This document shows, one piece after another, positions 26,933 through 35,905 of a DNA stretch of 64,000 bases (positions within the stretch are counted from its first letter, which is position 1; the number at the start of each line of letters is the position of its first letter). Made by a program: the position numbers and the translations under genes. Below the pieces are notes generated by a model. It saw only the letters and a list, made by a program, of their open reading frames with translations. It had not been told where the DNA came from and did no database searches. The stretch is from Candidatus Zhuqueibacterota bacterium (GTDB lineage Bacteria; BS750m-G25), in the NCBI GenBank assembly GCA_016783505.1, contig JADHWK010000001.1, positions 133,336 through 197,335 on the forward strand, written 5' to 3'.

Positions 26933-27712
26933 TTATAGTAACGACTGAACGAGCGATCGAACCCCCAAGAACAAATAATCCCCGCAGAATAGGGAGAGCC
27001 ACGCCCCTAGGGCTAAAAATATTCCAAACGGAATCCGGTCCCCGAATCTCCTCCGGCCCAGAAGCACTAGCACCGACCAGCCCACCAGCCCTAAAACAGC
27101 GGCCAAGAAGAGGGCCAAAAGGCCACGGGGCCAGCCCAAAAACAGCCCCACCATGGCTGTCAGTTTGATGTCTCCGCCCCCCATTCCCTTCTTCCTGAAT
27201 AGCCACTGGCTTAGCCAGGCGATCCCCAGCAGAAGCCCGGCGCATAGGACCGCCCCCCCGATCCCGCTCAATACAGGAACGGGTCTGAAGGCGAAGAGGA
27301 AGAAAAGACCGACCCCCATGCCCGGAAAAACCAATCGGTCCGGCAGCAGAAAATACTGACCGTCAATGAAGCTCAGGGCCACCAACAGGGAGCTGAAGAT
27401 GATCATTTGGAAAAAAACCGATGATAAACCGAACTTCAAATAGGACGCCACCCACAAAATCGTGTTCAACAGCTCTACTACGGGATAGCGTGCTGGGATC
27501 GGGGAGCGACAGACCCGACATTTCCCCCCCAGCAAAAGGTAACTGATGAGGGGAATGTTGTCAGCCCATCGAATTGGGACCCCGCACCGGGGGCACCGGG
27601 ACCCCGGCCTTAAGATTGACTCCCCCCGGGGGAGGCGGTGGATGAGGACGTTCAGAAAGCTTCCCGCCGCCAGCCCTAACAGAATAACGAAAATAATAAT
27701 TAGAGTATTCAA
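26933..27712 (-). CDS. pilD: Prepilin leader peptidase/N-methyltransferase (A24)
   Basis: A 259-residue inner-membrane aspartyl protease that cleaves type III signal peptides of pilins and pseudopilins and methylates the new N-terminus. Visible are the methyltransferase-side zinc knuckles C40-x2-C43 and C65-x2-C68, a first Asp in SFIDGQYFLLPD, and the second catalytic Asp in GMGGGDIKL (GxGD motif). The start is a TTG with no ribosome site; an in-frame stop lies four codons upstream and the N-terminus fits the family. Last gene of the pilus locus in transcription order, set off from pilC by a terminator. Confidence 0.95.
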   Translation of the reverse strand: MNTLIIIFVILLGLAAGSFLNVLIHRLPRGESILRPGSRCPRCGVPIRWADNIPLISYLLLGGKCRVCRSPIPARYPVVELLNTILWVASYLKFGLSSVFFQMIIFSSLLVALSFIDGQYFLLPDRLVFPGMGVGLFFLFAFRPVPVLSGIGGAVLCAGLLLGIAWLSQWLFRKKGMGGGDIKLTAMVGLFLGWPRGLLALFLAAVLGLVGWSVLVLLGRRRFGDRIPFGIFLALGAWLSLFCGDYLFLGVRSLVQSLL

Positions 27713-27732
27713 TCTATATGATTAAATATCAG

Positions 27733-27756
27733 AAAAGACACCTCGAAGTGTCTTTT
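27733..27756. terminator. Bidirectional intrinsic terminator after pilC
   Basis: AAAAGACAC-CTCGAA-GTGTCTTTT, a perfect 9-bp stem whose ends supply T-runs on both strands. On the minus strand it lies 65 nt past the pilC stop and 20 nt before the pilD start. Confidence 0.75.
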
Positions 27757-27821
27757 CCAAGCAGGAATGAATTCTATTCTTAAAATGTTATATTATTTTC
27801 AAATCCCATTCAAGTCCTATC

Positions 27822-29072
27822 CTAAAGACCCCTCCTCAGGGCGGCTCCCAGGTAAAAGACGGGCAGGTAGATGGTGATAATTATAGATCCGATGACCACC
27901 CCAATGATAACGATGAGGATGGGCTCAATTAGGGAAGTCAGTCGGTCCACAATGGCGTCCACCTGCTTTTCATAGAAGATAGCCGCCTTGTTCAGCAGCC
28001 GGTCCATCTCACCGGTTTCCTCACCGGTGGCGATAAGCTGGAGGAGAATGGCGGGAAAGACCATGGTCTTCTTGAGGGCATTGGAAATGCTGAATCCGTC
28101 CTTGATCAGCCCCCTCGCCTGTGACAGTCCCCGTTCGATCACCTTATTGCCCACCACCCTCTGGGACAGACTAATAGCCTCCATGATGGGCACCCCGGAG
28201 CCTATCAACACCCCGAAGGTCTTGGAAAATTTGTTCATAATGGCATTCTTAAGCAGGGAGCCCAGAACGGGAAATGCCAACAAAAGTCGGTCGAAGATAA
28301 ACCGCCCCCGGTCAGTCATAGCAAGTAGCCAGAGAGAAATGAGGACCAATAGGGTGATCCCGCAGGCGGACAGGAAATTTTGGCTGATGGCCTGGCTGGC
28401 CCCCATCAGCATACGGGTAGGCCCTGGCAACTGGGCCCCTAACTTGGCATAAACCTCCCGGAACATGGGGATAACGAACACAAAAATACCGATCAGCATG
28501 ATCACCAGAAAGATGAATACGAAGAGGGGATAAGACATGGCCGAAAATACCTTGCGCCGAGTATCCGCCAGGGCTTCTATGTAATCCGACAGATCCTCCA
28601 GGATAGTGTGCAGATTGCCGCTGATCTCCCCTGCCTTGACCAACGCCACATACATGGGGGAGAAAACGCCGGGATGCTTCTCCAGGGCGTCAGAAAGGGA
28701 AAAACCCTTCTTGATGTCAACGCTCAGCCGGCCCAGCACCTTTCGGAATCGTCTGTTTTTCTCCTCGTACTGGAGGCCAACGATAGATTTTTCCAGCGTC
28801 AGTCCCGCCGAGAACATAGTAGAGAGCTGCCGGGTGAAAAAGACCAGTATCTCTAAGGGCACCCGGGTCCGCAACCTATAGAAGAACAGAGCCACCTGAT
28901 CCCCCAGGGCGGTCTTTTTCAAGGCGGTCTCCTTTTTGGCCTCCCGAACGGACAGGATGGTGCCCCCCTTCCCCTTCAACAGACTGATGGCAGCATCCAG
29001 ATCAGAGGCCCGAACGAGACTCTCCTCCCGGCGGCCGCTGGGATCACGGATGACGTAACTATAAGTAGGCAT
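27822..29072 (-). CDS. pilC: Type IV pilus/T2SS inner-membrane platform protein
   Basis: 416 residues with two GspF-type cytoplasmic repeats (from ~FFTRQLSTMFSAGLTLEK and FSKTFGVLIGSGVPIMEAIS) and three hydrophobic segments, ending IYLPVFYLGAALRRGL. PilC/GspF forms the platform on which PilB and PilT ATPases act. The GLTLEKSI and GVPIMEAI turns are the recurring family signature. It follows the DUF2283 gene by ~200 nt containing a palindrome. Confidence 0.95.
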   Translation of the reverse strand: MPTYSYVIRDPSGRREESLVRASDLDAAISLLKGKGGTILSVREAKKETALKKTALGDQVALFFYRLRTRVPLEILVFFTRQLSTMFSAGLTLEKSIVGLQYEEKNRRFRKVLGRLSVDIKKGFSLSDALEKHPGVFSPMYVALVKAGEISGNLHTILEDLSDYIEALADTRRKVFSAMSYPLFVFIFLVIMLIGIFVFVIPMFREVYAKLGAQLPGPTRMLMGASQAISQNFLSACGITLLVLISLWLLAMTDRGRFIFDRLLLAFPVLGSLLKNAIMNKFSKTFGVLIGSGVPIMEAISLSQRVVGNKVIERGLSQARGLIKDGFSISNALKKTMVFPAILLQLIATGEETGEMDRLLNKAAIFYEKQVDAIVDRLTSLIEPILIVIIGVVIGSIIITIYLPVFYLGAALRRGL

Positions 29073-29168
29073 AGGACATAACTGTCACTATCATGGGATT
29101 TCTAAGAATCAGTCTGAATGCAAATCGCAAAATTACTTTGTTTTATCGGTTATATTAATTTACGTTTT

Positions 29169-29209
29169 CATTTTGCATTTTTCCCGAATTTTCGGGACAT
29201 TTTGCATTT
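29169..29209. repeat. TCCCGAA-family palindrome bracketed by 12-bp direct repeats
   Basis: TTCCCGAATTTTCGGGA (29181-29197) sits exactly between two copies of CATTTTGCATTT (29169-29180 and 29198-29209). The geometry is that of a tiny insertion with target duplication, or of a slipped duplication. Confidence 0.7.
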
Positions 29210-29273
29210 ATCCATTGCGCCTATCAATTAGTTGTTACCATTCCCATTAAAGAGAGAAATGTTAACCCTAATC

Positions 29274-29549
29274 TTACACTAACAGGCTTTTCTCTACCTC
29301 AAAATTCACCCTAAAAGGCAGATGAAAATCTGCATCTTGCTTAGCAAAAGAAATTGAAAAATCAGTAATTGTAAATCCAACCAATTCCTTTGTTTCGGGA
29401 TGAAATCGCAAGATTATATTGTCACCGTATTCAACATAGTCTGTATATTCAGGATGTCCTTTGGTGACATAGAGCACATCTGCTTCACGATCATAAAACA
29501 TACTGAACATATTTGATTTATTCATCACCATCATCTCTGGATTAGACAT
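29274..29549 (-). CDS. DUF2283-like small protein
   Basis: 91 residues (start codon uncertain, several Met near the N-terminus). The centre reads FYDREADVLYVTKG...EYGDNIILRFHPETKELVGFTI, matching the YDxEADxLYI...DxxGxIVGIEI layout of DUF2283 proteins, often found beside toxin-like DUF4258 genes. No such partner is adjacent. It lies 40 nt downstream of pilB and may be cotranscribed with the pilus genes. Its more AT-rich sequence suggests later insertion. Function unknown. Confidence 0.65.
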   Translation of the reverse strand: MSNPEMMVMNKSNMFSMFYDREADVLYVTKGHPEYTDYVEYGDNIILRFHPETKELVGFTITDFSISFAKQDADFHLPFRVNFEVEKSLLV

Positions 29550-29589
29550 GTTTTGCGGAGCAAATTTCCAAATCCCCCTTATCGTCCCA

Positions 29590-31326
29590 TCATTCCTGGA
29601 TCGTGGATCGCAGGACTTCTTTAACCGTAGTAATACCTTCGATCACCTTACGGATGCCCGAATCACGCAGGGTAATCATTCCCAGGGAAAGAGCTTTTTC
29701 CCGGACATCCTCTAAATTGGCATTGTCGTAGATGAGCCGACGTATGGGTTGCTTGATTTCCAGGATCTCAAAAATACCCGTCCGCCCGAAGTACCCGGTG
29801 TTACGGCAGTGGACACATCCCTTGCTTAAGTAAAAGAGGGTCTCTTTGTGCTCGGATGGGTCCAGATCCAGCATCTCCAGTTCGGCGACCGAGGGACGAT
29901 AGGACTCCTTGCAATGGGGGCAGATGGTGCGAACCAGCCGCTGGGACATGACCAGATTTAGGCAGGAACCCACCAGAAAAGGGGGTACCCCGATGTCTAA
30001 AAGGCGGGTGATGGTGGATGGGGCGTCGTTAGCGTGTAGGGTGGAGAAGACCAGATGGCCGGTGAGGGAGAACTTCACCGCAATGTCAGCCGTCTCGGCG
30101 TCCCGGATCTCACCGATCAGGAGGATGTCCGGATCCTGACGCAGGATGAATTTCAGGGTGCTGGCGAAGGTGAGCCCGATCTTCTCCTTGACCTGAACCT
30201 GATTGATCCCGTCCTGCTGGTATTCCACTGGGTCCTCTACGGTGGTGATATTGATTTCCGTAGACTTGATCTCCTGGAGGGCGGCGTGCATGGTGGTAGA
30301 TTTTCCACTCCCGGTGGGGCCCGCGATGATAATCATTCCATAGGGCTGGACGATCCATTTGCGGAAGATAGAGAGCATGCGCTGCTCGAATCCCAGTTGA
30401 GTCAGATCCATGCTAAAGCCCGTCTTATCCAGCAGGCGGAGCACGATCTTCTCCCCGAACACAGTTGGCAGCACAGACACTCGAATATCCAAATCCTTTT
30501 CCGGGGATCTGACAGTAAATCGTCCGTCCTGGGGGAGACGATGCTCGGCGATGTTCAGCCGGGACAGGATTTTGATCCGGGAGACCACCCCGGGGAGGGA
30601 GGACTTGGGGACCGCCATTACCTCCCGGAGCACCCCATCAACCCGCAAGCGCACCACCATTGATTCCTGGGTAGTCTCGATATGGATGTCGGTAGCCCGC
30701 TCCCTGATGGCCTCCACCAGCATCATGTTCACCAGCTTAACGATGGGGGCATCGGCCAGGTCGGCCGGCATCTGGCTCATGTCAATCTCACCCTCCTCTT
30801 CCCCCTCTTCGGTCTCCCCGAAGAATCGCAGATCCTCCATCAGTTCGCTGACCTCACCCGACTTGCGGACCCGCACATAGAGCCTTTCAATGGCCTTGGA
30901 AATCCCGTCCTTGGTGGCGATCACCGGCTCCACCTGGAGCTTGGTCAGCTTTGACAGGTTGTCTAAAGCTACGATGTCGTCGGGGTCAATCATGGCCACC
31001 CGGAGGACGTTGTCGTGGCGGCGGAGGGCGATTAAGTTGTTGTCCCGGGCGAAGGACTCCGGGATCAGGGATACGATTTTCTCGTCCGCTTCTAAGAGCT
31101 CATCGTCACCCACGGCGGCGATGCCCATCTGCTTGGCCAGGGCCTGGATGATCTTCCGACCGGTCAGAAGCTCCAGGTCCACCAGCACATCCCCCAGTTT
31201 TTTCTTAACCTTTTTCTGTTCGGCCAAGCTCCTATCCAACTGTTCCTGGGTGATGAACCCCTCCTTCACCAGGATAGAGCCTAACCGTTCGAATTGGGGA
31301 CTGTAACCCCCTGATCTCTCAGCCAT
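29590..31326 (-). CDS. pilB: Type IV pilus assembly/T2SS ATPase
   Basis: 578 residues. N-terminal MshEN-type domain (~12-150), then the GspE ATPase: Walker A GPTGSGKST at 336-344, Asp-box and Walker B ILLIGEIRD at 401-409, His-box around 421-431. The tetracysteine zinc site is C469/C472 and C504/C507. It powers pilin polymerisation at the inner membrane. Starts 27 nt after the Ig-like lipoprotein gene with no clear ribosome site, consistent with a shared transcript. Confidence 0.97.
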   Translation of the reverse strand: MAERSGGYSPQFERLGSILVKEGFITQEQLDRSLAEQKKVKKKLGDVLVDLELLTGRKIIQALAKQMGIAAVGDDELLEADEKIVSLIPESFARDNNLIALRRHDNVLRVAMIDPDDIVALDNLSKLTKLQVEPVIATKDGISKAIERLYVRVRKSGEVSELMEDLRFFGETEEGEEEGEIDMSQMPADLADAPIVKLVNMMLVEAIRERATDIHIETTQESMVVRLRVDGVLREVMAVPKSSLPGVVSRIKILSRLNIAEHRLPQDGRFTVRSPEKDLDIRVSVLPTVFGEKIVLRLLDKTGFSMDLTQLGFEQRMLSIFRKWIVQPYGMIIIAGPTGSGKSTTMHAALQEIKSTEINITTVEDPVEYQQDGINQVQVKEKIGLTFASTLKFILRQDPDILLIGEIRDAETADIAVKFSLTGHLVFSTLHANDAPSTITRLLDIGVPPFLVGSCLNLVMSQRLVRTICPHCKESYRPSVAELEMLDLDPSEHKETLFYLSKGCVHCRNTGYFGRTGIFEILEIKQPIRRLIYDNANLEDVREKALSLGMITLRDSGIRKVIEGITTVKEVLRSTIQE

Positions 31327-31353
31327 GATTGATACGCAATCAAAAAAACTTCT

Positions 31354-34104
31354 TTATCGCCCTAATATTTCAACCATTATGTTAACCGGATCAGATGAAA
31401 CACCCCAACCATGTGCGGATGCTTCAACCTGAGAGTCTTTTGAAGTCTGACCTGCAGCCACATCTAAGGTATACTGCAGTTCAGCTATTAACCAAAGCTT
31501 TGCCACACCTTCACTATTGGTAGTATCAAAATCCTGCTGAAACGGTACAATTGGGTCTGGGCAAATTCCATCATCTTCTGGTCTATAGAATATCCCAAAA
31601 TTACTGGAACTAAAATCTATTTGAACCCCAGAAATCGGATTGCCTGAATTGTCATGCAAGGTAGCAATACATTCAAACTCAGCCGGGTCCCCCTGCTGGG
31701 GATTACCGTAATTCCAATATATAGGAATGACATCCAAATTAACTTCGCATTGAACCAACGGCAGATCATAATCTAACGTGTCCGAGATAGTATTGCCCTC
31801 AGCAGTGGTGCACGACGCGATAATCCTAACGGTGCTTAAGGATGCCCAATAAGGAAAGGTTAAAATGGTATGGGCCAGCCCCTCTGTGGAATCACCGTTG
31901 GCGTCCGCATTTCCAGTGTGAGCCCCTCCCTGAATGGAAATCTCGGAGGTGTCGGGAACGTCAAGGGTGAAGGTAACGGCGGTACCATTCTGCACCGGAT
32001 TTGCCCATTCATCGTTGACCATTGCCGTGACCCAGATATACCAGTAAGCCCCAACACCCGTCAAATCACTGCCCACATTCAGACCAATAGCATAAGGGGA
32101 TCCGGCTACGATAACTACATTACGGTTAGTAGCCTCAATGACATGATGGACAGTATCATTAATGACAACCTCCGTCCACGCCCGGACGGTCACGATTCCT
32201 TTGACGGTGCCGCTGTTCAGGGTTGCCCTGGCTACCCCATTGCTGGTCTGGCTGGAATCGGATTCCCCCTCAATAAATATATTCACACCCCCACCGGGGT
32301 CGCTGACTATTTCGAAATGAACCCAGGTTCCATCAGGAACATAATTATAGCTGGCATCATAAACGGTGGCCAACAGGGTAGCGGATTCCGTTCCCCCCGT
32401 CCCGGCCACCTGAATTAGATTGGGTGACGCACTGAGGGTAATAGAGCTAGCCGCCCCTGATTCGATGGTCACCGAAATAGAATCAACAATATTTCCAACA
32501 GAGGCCTTAATCTTAGCCACCCCGGCCTCAGCCCCGGCATTGAAGGGTACCTGAACCGCCCCAGTATCATCGGTCACCGCCTCGGGGGTAATATAGCCCA
32601 GGTCGGTCTCAAAGGCCACCATTATTTCAGTCAATAGATTGCCGGTGCTATCGGAGACCACCGCTTTAATATTGGAGGTTTCCCCAGCATTTATGGTCCT
32701 GGGATTGGCGGTAAGCCCGATGGCGAATGGGGGTCCAGGGACGAACTCGATATGCAGGATGTTAGAGATCACCCCCCCGGCTTCCGCCGTCAAGGTGGCG
32801 GTTCCCACCTCATTACCGGTGACAAATTTAACCGAAGCCACCCCCCCCTGGTCCGTCAACACATTATTGGAAAGGAAGCTTCCCCTGTCCGTATCGAAAA
32901 GCACCCTAATGGGAACGAAGGCCGCTTCTACCCCCCCATCGGGCAGTCTCTGGTACACCGTGGCCCGCACCCAGGTGGTATCGGTCCCGCTGGCCACCAG
33001 TTCCCCCACCGGTGCGTCTGTGGTCAGGTCTATGTAATCAACCGGGGGAAGGGAGTCAATCATGATGTAGATGGTGTCCCTCACCGCCTGGTTGTCATAG
33101 AGCCAAACCAAGATCATGGCCGAATCGGGTACAGTAACAACCCCGTGATCGTCAAACTGGGTCACCCCAATACCCGAAGAATCAGTGTAGATGGGAGAGC
33201 CGATGGTAGTCCCTACGGGCCAGGTAGAAAAATAGACCTCCGCATTGGGGATGGGGGAATTATGAACATCCTTAACCAATACGGTGACGTTGGCGCACGT
33301 GCTTGGATTATTATCAGCATACATTAGCTTTGTGTCCGTCCATAAGATCAAGGTATCCTGGGTGAACGGGGTGGGGTTTATGGTAATGTCCACTGAGTGG
33401 GATTTGGAGCCCACCCGGCCCACCACGTGGGCAACCCCGTATTCCCCCATGGCGTTGAACTGGGTGGTCACCTCGCCGTTTTCATCAGTGAGCCCGGGCT
33501 GATTCACCGAACCCAGGTCAGTCTCAAATTCGATCAAGACACTGTCTATGGTTAACCCTGATGCATCACGAACCTTGGCTGTGATCGTGGATAATCCCGG
33601 CGTTCCCGGGGGAACGTTGATGACCACCGGGCTTGCAGTAACATAAATAGTATCAACCACACGGGTGGTTGATGTTGGTCGGATATGAATGCTATCTATA
33701 CCGCTGTGGGAACCCACTCTGGCAATAATAAAAACCAAGCCCGTATCCCCGGGAATGGACGTAAATTGAGTGCTCACAGTGCCGTTACTTACTGTTGTAT
33801 CGGGGTTCGGAAGATCAATTATACCCCAGGCGGTGCTGGATGTATCCAACTCAAAACCTACAGAAACCCCTTGAACGGCGATTCCCGTAACCGTAGTCAC
33901 ATGAGCGGTTACAGTAGCACTTCTTGCTTGACCGGGGGCAACATTGAGGATGCCCGGATCAGTTGTCACCGTAACCCTTCCCACCGTGCTGATTTTCTCC
34001 TGTTCCTCCTCCTCGGCGGTGGGGGACTGACGCCGGTCGCAGGTGGTCAAAAACCCCAGCCCAAAGACGACCAATAAACCCAACGGTATAATAATCTTTC
34101 TCAT
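31354..34104 (-). CDS. Ig-like (Big-1) repeat lipoprotein embedded in the pilus locus
   Basis: 916 residues from ATG 34104, which has AAAGGAGG five nt upstream (an in-frame TTG at 34125 is less likely). The signal peptide ends in a lipobox, GFLTTC, so the protein should be lipid-anchored. About eight ~100-residue Ig-like repeats follow, with invasin/Big-1 hallmarks: SATVTAxVxDxxG...PVxxxxVxFxTxxG...TDxxGxxxxxFxxG. It has no PNPFN tail. Placed between pilQ and pilB, it may be a pilus accessory, secretin-associated factor or surface adhesin; that role is inferred from position only. Confidence 0.85.
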   Translation of the reverse strand: MRKIIIPLGLLVVFGLGFLTTCDRRQSPTAEEEEQEKISTVGRVTVTTDPGILNVAPGQARSATVTAHVTTVTGIAVQGVSVGFELDTSSTAWGIIDLPNPDTTVSNGTVSTQFTSIPGDTGLVFIIARVGSHSGIDSIHIRPTSTTRVVDTIYVTASPVVINVPPGTPGLSTITAKVRDASGLTIDSVLIEFETDLGSVNQPGLTDENGEVTTQFNAMGEYGVAHVVGRVGSKSHSVDITINPTPFTQDTLILWTDTKLMYADNNPSTCANVTVLVKDVHNSPIPNAEVYFSTWPVGTTIGSPIYTDSSGIGVTQFDDHGVVTVPDSAMILVWLYDNQAVRDTIYIMIDSLPPVDYIDLTTDAPVGELVASGTDTTWVRATVYQRLPDGGVEAAFVPIRVLFDTDRGSFLSNNVLTDQGGVASVKFVTGNEVGTATLTAEAGGVISNILHIEFVPGPPFAIGLTANPRTINAGETSNIKAVVSDSTGNLLTEIMVAFETDLGYITPEAVTDDTGAVQVPFNAGAEAGVAKIKASVGNIVDSISVTIESGAASSITLSASPNLIQVAGTGGTESATLLATVYDASYNYVPDGTWVHFEIVSDPGGGVNIFIEGESDSSQTSNGVARATLNSGTVKGIVTVRAWTEVVINDTVHHVIEATNRNVVIVAGSPYAIGLNVGSDLTGVGAYWYIWVTAMVNDEWANPVQNGTAVTFTLDVPDTSEISIQGGAHTGNADANGDSTEGLAHTILTFPYWASLSTVRIIASCTTAEGNTISDTLDYDLPLVQCEVNLDVIPIYWNYGNPQQGDPAEFECIATLHDNSGNPISGVQIDFSSSNFGIFYRPEDDGICPDPIVPFQQDFDTTNSEGVAKLWLIAELQYTLDVAAGQTSKDSQVEASAHGWGVSSDPVNIMVEILGR

Positions 34105-34238
34105 CCCGTCCTCCTTTGAAGGCAATCCCCCGAATTTAAACCGTTACTTCAAGGTGGCACATTTTGTTGTCGTAAAAAATTCCAAACAGACCTTCATCCC
34201 GATACTTGGGAACTACAATCTAAAACCCTGCCCTTTGA

Positions 34239-34347
34239 TTTTCGCGGTTTACTTCCCTTCTCGCGGTTACAAATCAACCCAAAACTTGCCATCTATCATT
34301 GATTTCAAGGATATCTTGTAACCGCGAAAGTTCTCTTAACGCGAAAA
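34239..34347. repeat. Nested inverted repeats with CGCGGTTAC cores
   Basis: Inner arms TCGCGGTTACAA (34261-34272) and TTGTAACCGCGA (34316-34327) are a perfect 12-bp inverted repeat. Outer arms share TTTTCGCG/CGCGAAAA (34239-34246 and 34340-34347). Lies between pilQ and the Ig-like lipoprotein gene. Could be a non-coding element or an mRNA structure tuning expression after pilQ. Confidence 0.65.
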
Positions 34348-34403
34348 ATTTTGAACCCCCAATGAATAATCCAAACAGAAGCGATGTCATTATCAAGGTT
34401 TAA

Positions 34404-35870
34404 TCATTCTTCTTTTCGTCCCTTCTCCCCCGTTTCCCCTTCCCCATTCTCCTCCCCATCAATTCGTTCCAATTCTTCCTCAAAGTATTCCTCTTCTACC
34501 CTTTTAATCTCAGGGCTTTTTCTAACCGTGGTAGTGTCCACCTCGATGATGTGGGGGGTTACCTGGATGATGAGGTCGGTCTTCCTGACCCTCTCGCTTT
34601 CGTGGCGGAACAGCCTGCCGATGAAGGGAATGTCTCCCAAGAGGGGGATTTTATAGACGGTCACACTCCGATCAGCCCCTAACAGCCCGGCGATGATGAT
34701 GGTCTGGCCGCTCTTCACCCGAATGGTGGTGGTGGCGGTGCGGCGCTTGATCCAGGGAATATTCTTGTCAGGACCGATGAGCTGGAACACCGTAGAGAGC
34801 TCCGGGGTGATGGTGGTGGTGATGTAGCCGTCCTTGTTGACCGTAGGGGTAATGTGGAGCTTCACCCCCACCTCCTCCCGTTGGACCTGCACCTGTCCCC
34901 CCAGCCCGCCGGCGGACAGGATGTAGGGAATGACGTCAATGACCTCCAGGGTGGCCGGTCGGTTGTTCATGGTGGCGATCTGGGAGTTGGCCAAAACATC
35001 GGCCTTGTTGTGCTTGATCAGGTAGTCTAAGGTGATGTCGAAGGCTGTCAACTGACGGCTGAAATAGCCCACGTTTTTCAATCCATCAATCTTCTGGAAC
35101 GGCATCTGACGGGGAAGTTGATAAAGGTCGAGGGGCTCCAGCCGATCTGATATGGGGTCATACCCGGGAACCATCCCCTCGGGGAGGGCTCCGGCTCCCA
35201 CCACATCCTCAGCGATAATGGTAGTCAATTGATTGAGCCTACTCCAGTCAATGCCCAGCTTCTCCTCCTCCTCGACGGAGACCTCAATAATCCTCGCCTC
35301 CAGCATGATCTGCAGGGCGGGCTCGTCAATCTCCTCAATAATCCGTCTTATCTCAGCGATAATCTTGGGGCTGGTGGTGATTAGGAGCTTGTTGCCGCTT
35401 TGATCCACGGTAATTTTTTCCGTCAAATCAACCAGCAGCTCCTTCACCTCGGCGGCATCAGCGTATTGCAGGTTGATCACATAGGGGGTAAGGCCCACCT
35501 CCCCCCGCAGTTTCTCCGCCTTGGCCACTAAGAAAGAATTACCCACCACCTCATAGGAGAGCCCCGCCGCCCGCACCACCAGGTCCATGGCCTCCCCGAT
35601 GGGGGTATCTTTAAGGTGAATGGATATCTTCTCGTGTTTGGTGACGTCGGGCGAGGTGACGATGTTAAACCCGCTCTTTTCCGCTAAGATAGTGAGCACA
35701 CTGGGCAGGTAGGCGTCGTCGGCGTCAATGGTCACCAATCTCTTTAGGCCCTCCTCCAGCCCTGCTACCGTCTCCGACGGGAGGCCAAGGCTGTCCTGAC
35801 CGGCCGGGGATAATCGGAACCCAAAACCCAGCAAACAACCTATTGCAAGCGTCATAAAAACCGATCTCAT
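34404..35870 (-). CDS. pilQ: Type IV pilus/T2SS outer-membrane secretin
   Basis: 488 residues from ATG 35870 (GGGGAGAAGA before it; GTG 35882 is an alternative) with a signal peptide. An STN/N0-like domain at ~45-115 and a NolW/N1-like region at ~120-190 (VINLQYADAAEVKELL) precede the secretin beta-barrel, with VGVKLHITPTVNKDGYI and the C-terminal VKSGQTIIIAGLL...IPLLGDIPFIGRLF signature. It forms the outer-membrane pore for pili or pseudopilus substrates. The acidic C-terminus (EEENGEGETGEKGRKEE-like) is unusually charged. No separate AMIN domain is seen. Confidence 0.95.
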   Translation of the reverse strand: MRSVFMTLAIGCLLGFGFRLSPAGQDSLGLPSETVAGLEEGLKRLVTIDADDAYLPSVLTILAEKSGFNIVTSPDVTKHEKISIHLKDTPIGEAMDLVVRAAGLSYEVVGNSFLVAKAEKLRGEVGLTPYVINLQYADAAEVKELLVDLTEKITVDQSGNKLLITTSPKIIAEIRRIIEEIDEPALQIMLEARIIEVSVEEEEKLGIDWSRLNQLTTIIAEDVVGAGALPEGMVPGYDPISDRLEPLDLYQLPRQMPFQKIDGLKNVGYFSRQLTAFDITLDYLIKHNKADVLANSQIATMNNRPATLEVIDVIPYILSAGGLGGQVQVQREEVGVKLHITPTVNKDGYITTTITPELSTVFQLIGPDKNIPWIKRRTATTTIRVKSGQTIIIAGLLGADRSVTVYKIPLLGDIPFIGRLFRHESERVRKTDLIIQVTPHIIEVDTTTVRKSPEIKRVEEEYFEEELERIDGEENGEGETGEKGRKEE

Positions 35871-35905
35871 TCTTCTCCCCACTTCCCATTCGTATGGCCG
35901 GGTCC

